Assembly (NCBI RefSeq): GCF_003614435.1
Contig: NZ_CP025548.1
Coordinates: 62,001 to 126,000 of the forward strand
Length of the DNA: 64,000 nt
Source: Mycobacterium paragordonae
Lineage (GTDB): Bacteria; Actinomycetota; Actinomycetes; Mycobacteriales; Mycobacteriaceae
Reading direction: 5' to 3'
Position numbers and translations under genes: made by a program. Shown here piece after piece: positions 7,758 through 16,239 of the stretch (position 1 is its first letter; each line of letters opens with the position of its first letter). A model generated the notes under the pieces. The model did no database searches. It saw nothing but the letters and a program-made list of their open reading frames with translations, and was not told the DNA's origin.

Positions 7758-8969
7758 ATGCAGATGCGCTACCGGTATCGCATCGAACCGACATCGGCCC
7801 AGCAGGAGATGCTGGCGCGGGTGTTCGGGTGCTGCCGGGTGGTGTTCAACGACGCGCTGAGAGTCCGCGACGAGGCGTATGGGGCTCGGGTGAAGTTGTC
7901 CGACAGCGAGATTCAGCGCTGCGTGATCACCGCGGCCAAGACCACTACCGAGCGAGCCTGGTTGTGCGAGGTGCCGAGTGTGGCGTTGGTGCAGTCGGTC
8001 AACGACTCCCGCCGCGCCTGGCGCAATTTCTTCGACTCAACCAGTGGGAAACGTCGGGGTCGGCGGGTGGGCCGGCCGCGGTTCAAATCCCGCAAGGATC
8101 ACCGGCAGTCGTTTCGGCTTACCCGCAACGGGTTCAGCCTGAAAGCCAACGGCCGGCTGTTCGTGGCCAAAGTCGGCGAGGTGCGGGTGCGCTGGTCACG
8201 CGAGCTACCCAGCACGCCGTCGTCGGTCACGATCATTCGGGAACCCGATGGCCATTTCTACGCCAGTTTCGTTGTCGACGTTGGGGCCTCACCGCTGCCC
8301 GTGGTGGACCGGGAGGTCGGTGTGGATGTAGGGGTCGCTCGGTTGGCCACGACCGCCACCACCGATGGCCGTCGGGCCGATGTCGTCAATCCGAAGCATT
8401 TGGGTCGCAAGCTGCGGAAGCTGCGGCGGTTGGAGCGGGAGAAGTCTCGACGGCAGAAAGGATCGGCCAGCAGGGACAAGTCGCGGCGCAAGGTAGCCGT
8501 CGCGCACAACAAGGTTGCCCGTGCTCGGCGGGACTATCACCACAAGCAGGCTTTGGCGTTGGTTCGCGAGAATCAAGTGATCCACGTCGAAGACCTCAAC
8601 ATCGTGGGGATGGTCAGAAACCGTCGTCTGGCACGGGCAATCAGCGATGCCGGATGGGGTCAGTTCGTGCGGATCATCGACGAGAAAGCCGACCGCTACG
8701 GCCGCACCGTGCACACCGTGTCGCGGTGGCTGGCATCGAGCAAAACCTGCTCGGACTGTGGGCACCGACTCGACGAACTGCCACTGCAGATTCGGTCGTG
8801 GACGTGCCCGAAGTGCCGAGTGGTCCACGACCGCGACCACAACGCCGCCAAGACCATTCTCGCTGCCGGGCGGGCAGAGAGACGAAACGCCGGTGGAGCC
8901 TCGGTAAGTCCTCCCACCACTCGGGAGGCGCGGGGCGACGAAGCAGGAAGCACCCCAACAGCGGCGTAG
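7758..8969 (+). CDS. tnpB: TnpB RNA-guided nuclease, element A
   Basis: 403 aa. Catalytic Asp in VGVDVGVARLAT, Glu in VIHVEDLNIVGM, Asp in VHDRDHNAAKTILAAG. Zinc finger CSDCGH ... WTCPKC. The N-terminus YRYRIEPTSAQQEMLARVFG is canonical. All functional residues are present. The amino-acid sequence is identical to the copy at 54108-55319. Confidence 0.92.
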   Translation: MQMRYRYRIEPTSAQQEMLARVFGCCRVVFNDALRVRDEAYGARVKLSDSEIQRCVITAAKTTTERAWLCEVPSVALVQSVNDSRRAWRNFFDSTSGKRRGRRVGRPRFKSRKDHRQSFRLTRNGFSLKANGRLFVAKVGEVRVRWSRELPSTPSSVTIIREPDGHFYASFVVDVGASPLPVVDREVGVDVGVARLATTATTDGRRADVVNPKHLGRKLRKLRRLEREKSRRQKGSASRDKSRRKVAVAHNKVARARRDYHHKQALALVRENQVIHVEDLNIVGMVRNRRLARAISDAGWGQFVRIIDEKADRYGRTVHTVSRWLASSKTCSDCGHRLDELPLQIRSWTCPKCRVVHDRDHNAAKTILAAGRAERRNAGGASVSPPTTREARGDEAGSTPTAA

Positions 8970-8976
8970 CCGCACG

Positions 8977-9011
8977 GGAATCCCCGCCATTCATGGCGGG
9001 GAGCACGTCAA
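8977..9011 (+). ncRNA. Right-end hairpin of element A, expected 3' end of the TnpB guide RNA
   Basis: CCCCGCCAT-TC-ATGGCGGGG hairpin followed by AGCACGTCAA. The element ends at 9011, so the predicted guide would start GGCATGCACAGCCTGCGCC. The same hairpin recurs at the end of element B and, extended to a longer palindrome, at 58182-58227. Confidence 0.55.
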
Positions 9012-9155
9012 GGCATGCACAGCCTGCGCCTGGTCGATTGAGTCTGGTTCGCTGCGATTGCGCGTGTGTGCGAAACTTTCTGCGATCGTATTTCTGGCCC
9101 GGTCGTCGTCATCGCCGGTCTTTCCGAACCGGGTCCAGTCGATCTTGTATCCCAT

Positions 9156-9746
9156 TGCCGTTGTCTCCCTAGGTCTAACCGATGCCGGACTATTCGTCCG
9201 CGGATTCCCGCCCTCGTCGTCGATTCCCAACTTATCTGGAATAGGGTTTGGGTTGATCGCGATAGATGCTGGTTGTGACGACTGGTACATGTAGAGGGCG
9301 TCCAGGCGACGGGCCCAGCGTTGTACACATGTGGTCAACGTTCACCGCGGGCGCAGACCGGCAGCGGCGCTCGGGCCGGTTGTGACCGTGGCGTGGGTCG
9401 TCAGTAAGGTGCACACGGCCTTTCCGCTGCCGATCCGAGCGACACGCCGATTACCTCCTGAGTCACATTCGCCCCATCGGTCACACTCGACACGTGTTTG
9501 CGCGGTGCGCTCCGGCCGGCCAGCCCATGCGCCATCGGGCTGAGGCTCCGCGCGCCGCCTGGGGTGCGGCCACGTGCGGGTTTGGAGCTCGAATTGGTGA
9601 CGCGAATCGCGCGAAAGTGCCGTGTTTGCAGTGCATTTGACGTCTTACACATGTAGAATTCAATTATGACGAGGCACCAAGAATGACACCCCGACACGCG
9701 GCGCGCCTACCCGGTGATGTAGGTAAAACCATGCAGAATTTCTGCC
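9156..9746. other. 591-bp region without a supported gene
   Basis: Between the broken gene and the 9747 ORF I see no convincing coding frame. It holds two TACACATGT sequences (about 9321 and 9647) and a TAGAAT hexamer (9654-9659) near 9660. It is a candidate left boundary zone for the recombinase element, but no end repeat matching 19617-19674 was found. Confidence 0.5.
9733..9745. promoter_or_regulatory. Palindrome GCAGAATTTCTGC at the start codon of the 9747 gene
   Basis: A 6+1+6 perfect inverted repeat ends two bases before the ATG. There is no Shine-Dalgarno, so the transcript may be leaderless and the palindrome may be an operator over the start site. Confidence 0.4.
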
Positions 9747-10484
9747 ATGGCGGTTCCGTTGGAGTTGCTGAGGCGGCTGGTGGTCCAGCATCGTGTGGCG
9801 TTGGCCATGCTGCTGGGCGAGATCGGGCTGGCGTTCGACAAGACCTTGGCCTCGTGGGCAGAAGAGTTTCCCGATCCGATGAGGTTGCACGGCGGAACGC
9901 TGTGTTCGGATGTGCGGACCAGGGTGTTGGCGATGAACGCGATCGATGCGCGCTCTCGGTTCGACAACCCGCCGCGCACACCGTCGCGGAGCGCATCGTG
10001 CGGGCCGGATTCGACACTGCAGATGTCGTCGGGTCCGGGGGTTTCGGTGCGATTCGGCGATTCAGATATGGCGTTCGCGCGGGTGCGCCATATGTCGCCG
10101 AAGGAGGCCGAGGCGCTCGGGGCGGTGGTGCAGCAGTTGGCGATGCCGGCGCCGAAGCCGGGGCGGCAGATGGTGCTCGACGACGACGAGCCGGAGTCGC
10201 AGCGGGTGATGGGCCCGCCGGGGATCGGGCAGAACTGGGATTTGGTCCTGTACTGGTGGGAGACCCCGGGCCGGTTGTCGGTGGCCGGAGGCATCCTGGC
10301 GATGGTCGAGGAGATCGACACGTCCGACGAGCGGATTGTGGCGTTCGTCGATCTGCCGGCGGCGATCCGACCGAAGACAGCGGCCGAGATTGCTCAGCAG
10401 GACGTCGAGGACGACGAGGACGACCGCGACTTCGACGAGCAGTGGCCCGAAAACCCTTCTGCGGGCGAGGATTCGGGGGCTTAG
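9747..10484 (+). CDS. Unknown protein upstream of an ImmA/IrrE-like gene
   Basis: 245 aa. No domain recognised. The N-terminus (MAVPLELLRRLVVQHRVALAM) looks helical, the middle has NWDLVLYWWETPGRLSVAGG and the C-terminus is very acidic (QQDVEDDEDDRDFDEQW). The gene sits 49 bp upstream of the ImmA/IrrE-type protease gene on the same strand; such proteases often work with a repressor or antitoxin-like partner, which this might be. That pairing is inference. No ribosome site is seen before the ATG; leaderless translation is plausible. Confidence 0.6.
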   Translation: MAVPLELLRRLVVQHRVALAMLLGEIGLAFDKTLASWAEEFPDPMRLHGGTLCSDVRTRVLAMNAIDARSRFDNPPRTPSRSASCGPDSTLQMSSGPGVSVRFGDSDMAFARVRHMSPKEAEALGAVVQQLAMPAPKPGRQMVLDDDEPESQRVMGPPGIGQNWDLVLYWWETPGRLSVAGGILAMVEEIDTSDERIVAFVDLPAAIRPKTAAEIAQQDVEDDEDDRDFDEQWPENPSAGEDSGA

Positions 10485-10533
10485 GCGATGGCGTGCTACC
10501 GGCCGGAGGCTACCGGGGACGAGGTGGTCGGCG

Positions 10534-11784
10534 ATGACAACCGTCGAGGTGTTCGGCGTCCGGGTCCGCCAGGCCCGGGTGTTGCGGCGACTGTCGGGCA
10601 CGGCGGTGATGGATCACATGGGGTGGCGCTCGCCTCGGCAGACCCGGTTGGAGCAGGCCGAAACCGCGCTGCTGGATGCTACCGAGTTCAACCGGCTGGC
10701 GACGTTGTTGCGGTTCCCGGCGGCGTTTTTCACCACTGCCCCGGTATCGCGAGTGTTCGCTCACGACTTGCTGTTTCGCGCACCGAAATCCACCAGGGTC
10801 ACCGAGAAGGAGTACCTGGCGGTGTTCGCCAATGTGGTGGGTGATCTGCTCGATCAGCTCAACGGGCAGGCCAAGTTGCCCGCGGTGCGTCTGGAGCCGC
10901 TGCCGGCGGGTACCGATGTGGTGACCGCGGCGGCCCAGGCCCGCCAGTGGTTGGGCGTGGAGCCGGGGGTGCCGATCAAGTCGTTGACCTACGAGCTGGA
11001 GGCTGCCGGCGTTCCAGTGGTGTTGCGGATGAAGCATTCTCGTATCTCGGGCAGTGTCGACTGGGACAGTGAGGATGAGGATCCGGCCGGAGCGTTGACT
11101 GAGAAGCATTTGGGGTGCTCGGCGCGTACCGGTGCCTACCGGGAGCGACCGGTGGTGTTGTTGCGGGCACTGGATTCCTGGGAGCGCACGCGCTGGACGA
11201 TCGCCCATGAGATCGGGCATTTGGTGTTGCACCGGTATGGCGATGTGAGCGATGCGGAGGAGCGTGAGGCCTCCCGGTTCGCCTCGGAGTTGTTGGCGCC
11301 GGCCGAGGCGATCGCACCGGAGATTCCGGTGGCCCCGACTTTGAACGATTTGGTCGATGTGAAGTTGAAGTGGCGGATCTCGTTGGGGGCGTTGATTTTG
11401 CACTTGCGCGAGTCGAAGCTGATCGACAATGCGCGGGCGGAGACATTGCAGAAGCAGCTGTATACCAGGATCAACACCGATACCGGGCACACGTGGGGTA
11501 AGACCGAGCCGGGTTGGGATGCGCGTAAGCCGGAGCGGCCGCGGTTGCTGCGCAAATGGATCGAGGCCTGCTATGGCACCGCGTCGGCCGAGGCGTTGAT
11601 GGCGCACAACCTGATTTTCCCGGCGGATCTGATGGCCGATGTGTTGGCCGGTCAGCGTGACGCCCCGGGGCGGGCTCGGCTTCGGGTGGCCCGGGTCAAG
11701 AGTGCCGGTGATGGCGACGGCGAGGGGCCCGGTGATGGTGGGCAGATCGTGGTGCCGTTTGAACGGGCCCGCCGGCAGGCCTAG
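10534..11784 (+). CDS. ImmA/IrrE-type metallopeptidase with N-terminal HTH-like region
   Basis: 416 aa. The zinc site is WTIAHEIGHLVLHRYG (HExxH) followed by EREASRFASELLAP, the third-ligand Glu region of ImmA/IrrE peptidases. Residues 1-60 (VRVRQARVLRRLSGTAVMDHMG ... LEQAETAL) look like a degenerate XRE-type helix-turn-helix. Members cleave or inactivate repressors of mobile elements and stress genes. It lies 26 bp upstream of the first tyrosine recombinase, so it may control element transfer. C-terminal residues from about 290 are not assignable. Confidence 0.8.
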   Translation: MTTVEVFGVRVRQARVLRRLSGTAVMDHMGWRSPRQTRLEQAETALLDATEFNRLATLLRFPAAFFTTAPVSRVFAHDLLFRAPKSTRVTEKEYLAVFANVVGDLLDQLNGQAKLPAVRLEPLPAGTDVVTAAAQARQWLGVEPGVPIKSLTYELEAAGVPVVLRMKHSRISGSVDWDSEDEDPAGALTEKHLGCSARTGAYRERPVVLLRALDSWERTRWTIAHEIGHLVLHRYGDVSDAEEREASRFASELLAPAEAIAPEIPVAPTLNDLVDVKLKWRISLGALILHLRESKLIDNARAETLQKQLYTRINTDTGHTWGKTEPGWDARKPERPRLLRKWIEACYGTASAEALMAHNLIFPADLMADVLAGQRDAPGRARLRVARVKSAGDGDGEGPGDGGQIVVPFERARRQA

Positions 11785-11810
11785 AGAAGCGGTCGGGGGC
11801 GGTCGGGGGG

Positions 11811-13016
11811 ATGTCACGCACACAGCGGGTTGCTGTGACCGATCGGCCCGACACCTACACGGTGCTGGGCGCCGATGGCCTGCCGGTCAGGGCGGCTGAG
11901 GAGTTCTTGCAGTTTCTGCGCGATGATGAGGCCTCGCCGAACACCGTCAAGGCGTATGCGGCCGGGTTGGCGGCGTGGTGGACGGTGTTGGAACACACCG
12001 GCACGGATTGGCGTGAGATCTCCACGGGATTGTTCGGCCAGTTTCTGGCTTATCTGCGCACCGGCGATCTGCCGGGCACCGCGCGCATCGGAGCACCGCA
12101 AGGCTGGCTGAGTCCGGCGAGCACGCAGTTGCGGGCGGCGGCGGTGCTGGCGTGCTATCGCTTCCATGCCGATGCGCACGGCCTGGCTGGGCCGTATCAG
12201 CGGCTGTTCATCAGTCGCGGCAAGCGCTCCCGGTCACGGTATGTGCCGATGCTGGCCGGGGTGGGGTCGCCGCGGGTCAAGGACCGACCGGTCTACACGG
12301 TGCGCCGCGGCAACCGGGCGGCGACACCGGTGTTGTTGCCCGCCCAGGTCAGCGCGATCCTCGACGGCTGCGCCACCCAGAGTGGGCAGCAGTGGTCGGG
12401 GCCGGACTCGGGGTTGCGGGACCGGTTGCTGTTCGCGGTGCTGGCCGAGACCGGGATGCGCCTGGGTGAGGCGTTGTCGTTGCGGCACCAGGATTTTCAT
12501 ATCGGCGCCGGGGGCACACCGTTTATCGATGTGGCCGCGCGCCAGGACCATCCGCGCGGGGTGCGCGGTAAGACGCTGCGGGCCCGCCGGATCTATATCG
12601 GGGATGACCTGGAGGCACTGTATTCGGCATATGTGTGGCATCTGGTGGACCGCGGGGCCGATCTGGTGGTGCCGGATCTGGACACCCATTTTGTGTTCGT
12701 CAACCTGGTCCGTGGCCAGCGGTTCGCCCCGACGCGACCCGAAACCGTCTACGCCAAAGTCGATTCCCTGACCTATCGGTGCCCTGCGCTGCCGCGGCAG
12801 TGGACGCCGCACTGGCTGCGCCACACCCATGCCACCGCGCTGCTGCTCTCGGGCGCCCCGCCGCATGTGGTGATGCGCCGGCTGGGTCATGCCGACATTC
12901 AGACCACGCTGTCGACCTACGGGTGGGTCACCGAGGACGCCGAGATGCGCACCCTGGCTCAGTGGCGCAACTACGTGGCCGGATGGAAAGGCGTGCACCA
13001 TGATTCCTCCGACTGA
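11811..13016 (+). CDS. Tyrosine recombinase 1 (Tn554 TnpA-like)
   Basis: 401 aa. Core-binding domain in the first third (FLQFLRDDEASPNTVKAYAAG). Catalytic residues: Arg in AETGMRLGEAL, His-x-x-Arg in PHWLRHTHATAL, GH in RRLGHADIQTT and Tyr in LSTYGWVTED. Complete and intact. It is the first of a three-gene Tn554-like set: this protein, a second recombinase overlapping it by 17 bp, and a DUF6262/TnpC-like protein at 19090. Start at the ATG at 11811 (MSRTQRVAV). Confidence 0.88.
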   Translation: MSRTQRVAVTDRPDTYTVLGADGLPVRAAEEFLQFLRDDEASPNTVKAYAAGLAAWWTVLEHTGTDWREISTGLFGQFLAYLRTGDLPGTARIGAPQGWLSPASTQLRAAAVLACYRFHADAHGLAGPYQRLFISRGKRSRSRYVPMLAGVGSPRVKDRPVYTVRRGNRAATPVLLPAQVSAILDGCATQSGQQWSGPDSGLRDRLLFAVLAETGMRLGEALSLRHQDFHIGAGGTPFIDVAARQDHPRGVRGKTLRARRIYIGDDLEALYSAYVWHLVDRGADLVVPDLDTHFVFVNLVRGQRFAPTRPETVYAKVDSLTYRCPALPRQWTPHWLRHTHATALLLSGAPPHVVMRRLGHADIQTTLSTYGWVTEDAEMRTLAQWRNYVAGWKGVHHDSSD

Positions 13017-14955
13017 TCCGCCGGCGGCGGTGACCGGGGCGGGACCGCTGGGGGCCGCGCACCCGTGGGAAGCGCAGTGGGCTCGGGTTCCCACACCGTG
13101 GCGGCGCTCGGTCTACCGGATCGCCACCGCCCCGTTTGACGAGGTGTTCGTCTTCGCAAGCCAGTACCGCCGCCCCGAATACGCCGAGACCGAACGCGAC
13201 TACACACCGATGGGTGCGCCGGTGCGTTTCGGCCAGGAGATCGCCTGGTGGGTGTGGCTGTGCTGGGATCAACAGCTGCGCAAGATCGAGCCGTCGCTGC
13301 TGGGCTGGCTGGCCCGCGCGCTGCCGGGCGCAATCGCCGAGCACACCAGTCGCACCGGGTCTTCGCCGGTCAGCGTCGCTGAGCTGGACCCGACCGAGAT
13401 GATGCGGCAGGCCACGCTGGTGTTTGAACGGCGCAACCACCGGTTGCCCTCGGCCGGTTCGCGGCGCAACATCGGCCACCTGATCGAGCATCTGCACCTG
13501 AGCGTGGCGGTGCGCTGCACCGAGGCCCCGTGGTGGTCGCATGACATCTGGGATCTGCGTGCTGATCCGCGGATTCCGCAACGCGATCATGAACCCAGCC
13601 ACGACAAGACGGTCCGGCTGCGCGGCATCGAACCGGCCTGGCTGCGTGAAGGATTGCGGTTCTGGCTGCGCAGCGCCTTGACCTACGATCTGCTGACCTG
13701 GTCCTCGGTCACCGACCGGTGCCGCAATCTGGGATCGCAGCTGGGCCGGTTCACCCGCAGCCACGGCCACCTCGACGACCCCCTGTTCAGTACCGATCCC
13801 GATCGGTTGCGGCAGGTGTTCGTCGATTACCTGGAGTATCTGCGCTCCCCGCAGGCCGCCACCCACTCGCACCGTTTGACCGCGGGCACCGTGGCCAGCC
13901 TGCAAGCCCAAACCCAGGCGTTCTACACGTTCATGCACGATCACGCCGCCGAAGCGGCCACCGCCACCGGCAACCCCCGGTGGCGCCAAGCCACGCTGAC
14001 CCACACCGCGTTGTGGTCGCCGCTGAACGCTCCGCGCCGGCGCCGCGGTGAACGCGACCTGACTTGGTATTCGACCGGGGATTTGCAGCGCATGCTGACC
14101 TACCTGGACGTGCTGGCCGCCGATGCCAAGGCCAAGGTGGTGCTGACCCGGGCGGATGGGAATCTGACCGTCCTGCCGGGCCTGGGCGATCCGCAGGCCG
14201 CGCGGGTGTGGCTGCTGCAAGCGCTGACCGGGCGGCGCGCCTCCGAAATCCTCATGCTCGACCACGACCCGCTTGAGGCGATTCCCGGACACGACCGTCC
14301 CGTGGGCAGCCAACCCGACAGTGCGGCGTTCGTGGCCCGGCTGCGCTATCAGCAGACCAAAGTCGACGGGGTCATCCCGACCATCCTGGTGGAGCAGGCC
14401 GTCGTCGACATCATCACCGAACAGCAAGACTGGCTCAAAGCCACCTACCCGCAACTGAATCCGCGGTATCTGTTTCTGGGGCTGAAAAACCAATACCGCG
14501 GCCAGCGGCCGCGGCCCTACACCACCTACCGCACGATGCTGGAAAAGCTCGACGCAATGCACTCGATGACCGATCACGCGGGCCGGCCGCTGCGGTTCAC
14601 CCAAACCCATCGGCTGCGCCATACCCGGGCCACCGAGCTACTCAACGACGGCGTCCCGTTTCACGTCGTTCAGCGCTACCTCGGGCATAAGAGCCCGGAG
14701 ATGACCGCCCGGTATGCGGCCACCCTGGCAGCCACCGCCGAAGCAGAATTCCTCAAGCACAAAAAGATCGGTGCACATGGCGCCGAGGTGGATATCGCCC
14801 CGCACGACATCTACGAGATGACTCAGCTGGCCGCGCGCACCGACCGGGTGCTACCCAACGGGGTGTGTCTGCTGCCGCCGCTGAAGACCTGCGACAAGGG
14901 CAACGCCCCGTTGACTGAACTAACTGACCGATTCGCGTGGCGTTTGGCCGCGTGA
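13000..14955 (+). pseudogene. Tyrosine recombinase 2 (Tn554 TnpB-like), N-terminal part of a split gene
   Basis: 651-aa frame from the ATG at 13000. Catalytic region: ALTGRRASEILML (Arg), HRLRHTRATELL (HxxR), RYLGHKSPEMTARYAA (GH and Tyr). The natural sequence runs to LPPLKTCDKGNA (codon 636, 14905-14907) and then changes to 15 residues read from inserted DNA (PLTELTDRFAW...). The missing C-terminus, beginning CLSCGHFATDATHL, is found in the same phase at 18743. Rejoined, the protein would be about 753 aa. The fragment keeps all catalytic residues, so some activity cannot be excluded. Confidence 0.8.
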
Positions 14956-14973
14956 TGCATCAGCCCCGATAAC

Positions 14974-16239
14974 TTGCCGGCCATGCCTGAAGACCGAAAG
15001 CAAGCAAGGGATGTGGCCTGTCTAGTCGTGTCGCGTGGAGGTCGACTCGTCGCTACCGAGGATCCCGGTGAGCCATTCCAGTTAGTCGATGCCTCCGGTG
15101 TCGTCGTCGAACCGGTGTCCATGTTTCTGCGCGAGCTGCTGGCCGCCGGCCGCTCACCGGCGACGTTGCGTTCCTACGGCATGGATCTGCTGCGGTGGTG
15201 GCGCTTCCTCGACGCCGTTGACGTCGGATGGCGCCGCGCGACTCGTACAGAGGCCCGCGACTTCAGCTGTTGGATTCAGCTCGCTGTCAAACACCGGCGC
15301 ACGGCCACGGCCACAGTTACGGGCCGCAATGTCGCAACAACGGAGTCGGTTGAGCCGCCGAACCCCGTCACCGGCAAGCCCGCCCTGGGACCTGGGTATG
15401 CAGCGGCAACGATCGCCCACAGCGAGACGGTGCTCCGTGGCTTTTATGACTTCCAGCGCGATACCGGTACGGGGCCTATTCTCAATCCCTTTCCTCTGGA
15501 TGTCGCGCGTCGCGTCGATCGGGCTAACGCCCACCACAACCCGATGGACGCGTGGAACCGCGACCGGGTGGGGCGTTACCGCCCCAAAGTGCCGAACCGG
15601 ATTCCGCGGGCGATTCCCGACGAACGGTTCAACACACTTTTCGCGGCACTGCCGTCCAACCGTGACCGCGCTCTGGTGTCGTTCTGGATCTCGACCGGAG
15701 CCCGAGCATCGGAGCTGCTGGGTGCTCGCCAGTGTGACATCGACCCGGGCCAACAGCTGATCACTGTGGTGCGTAAGGGATCCCGCGCGATCCAGCAACT
15801 GCCCGCGTCGCCCGATGCGTTCGTTTGGTTGCGGCTCTATCAAGCAGAATTGCCGGACAACCTGCCGCACCAAAAAGCGCGGCCCCTGTGGTGGACGCGG
15901 CGACAACCGTTGCGTCCCTTGTCTTATCACGCTGCCCACCGCATGTTCGAACGCGCCAATGCCGCGTTGGGTTCGGACTGGACTCTGCACGACTTACGTC
16001 ACAGTGCTGCCCAGCGTATGGTGCGCGACGAGCAATTGACGTTGACCGATGTGCAATGGGTGCTCGGCCATGCACACCTGACGACCACAGAACGCTATCT
16101 GACACCCACCACTGGCGAGGTGATCGCCGGTGTGTTGGCCCACCACGCCCGTGAGGCCGGCAAGTCAGATTCACCACCGCCGCCTGCCCCCGGCTATGAC
16201 CCGCAGGCGTTGAACGTGCTGTTCGGGAGGTCGCTGTGA
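14974..16239 (+). CDS. Tyrosine recombinase 3 (nested element)
   Basis: 421 aa. Core-binding segment FLRELLAAGRSPATLRSYGMD; catalytic Arg in ISTGARASELLGA, HDLRHSAAQRMV (HxxR), QWVLGHAHLTTTERYLTP (GH, Tyr). Overlaps the next gene by four bases (GTGA). The start could also be the ATG at 14983. Together with the 822-aa protein it makes a self-contained pair that likely catalyses movement of the nested element. Confidence 0.87.
   Translation: MPAMPEDRKQARDVACLVVSRGGRLVATEDPGEPFQLVDASGVVVEPVSMFLRELLAAGRSPATLRSYGMDLLRWWRFLDAVDVGWRRATRTEARDFSCWIQLAVKHRRTATATVTGRNVATTESVEPPNPVTGKPALGPGYAAATIAHSETVLRGFYDFQRDTGTGPILNPFPLDVARRVDRANAHHNPMDAWNRDRVGRYRPKVPNRIPRAIPDERFNTLFAALPSNRDRALVSFWISTGARASELLGARQCDIDPGQQLITVVRKGSRAIQQLPASPDAFVWLRLYQAELPDNLPHQKARPLWWTRRQPLRPLSYHAAHRMFERANAALGSDWTLHDLRHSAAQRMVRDEQLTLTDVQWVLGHAHLTTTERYLTPTTGEVIAGVLAHHAREAGKSDSPPPPAPGYDPQALNVLFGRSL

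Larger units (their letters stand above)
7250..9011 (+). mobile_element. IS605-type element A with divergent tnpA and tnpB
   Basis: Complete element: left-end hairpin at 7261-7280, tnpA on minus, tnpB on plus, right end GGGGAGCACGTCAA finishing at 9011. The right boundary is fixed by comparison with element B, which is identical from 7560 to 9011 (equals 53910-55361) and then diverges. The left boundary is approximate (7240-7260). Confidence 0.85.
7153..9155 (-). pseudogene. Small gene interrupted by IS605-type element A, originally coupled to the MazEF-like operon
   Basis: 5' part: ATG at 9155 after a GGGAGAC ribosome site, encoding MGYKIDWTRFGKTGDDDD ... DQAQAVHA up to 9012, where the element's right end begins. 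3' part: beyond the element's left end the minus strand reads IPVNALNNAGAVIIWPGTET ... NAATIV and stops at 7155-7153, exactly overlapping the antitoxin start (TGATG). The two pieces together would give a protein of about 80 aa. No domain recognised. The frame across the element could not be proven because the left boundary is uncertain. Confidence 0.6.

Noticed and set aside
6878..9172. 764-codon plus-strand frame across element A and its flank
   Set aside because: Runs through tnpA, tnpB and the toxin-antitoxin genes in other frames; a near-copy exists across element B, explained by the IS duplication.
10510..11823. 437-codon minus-strand frame opposite the ImmA/IrrE gene
   Set aside because: No ribosome site, shadow composition, overlaps a gene with a clear HExxH site.
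12928..14622. Long minus-strand open frame (564 codons) antisense to recombinase 2
   Set aside because: Arg/Gln/Gly-rich shadow of a gene with clear catalytic motifs on the plus strand.
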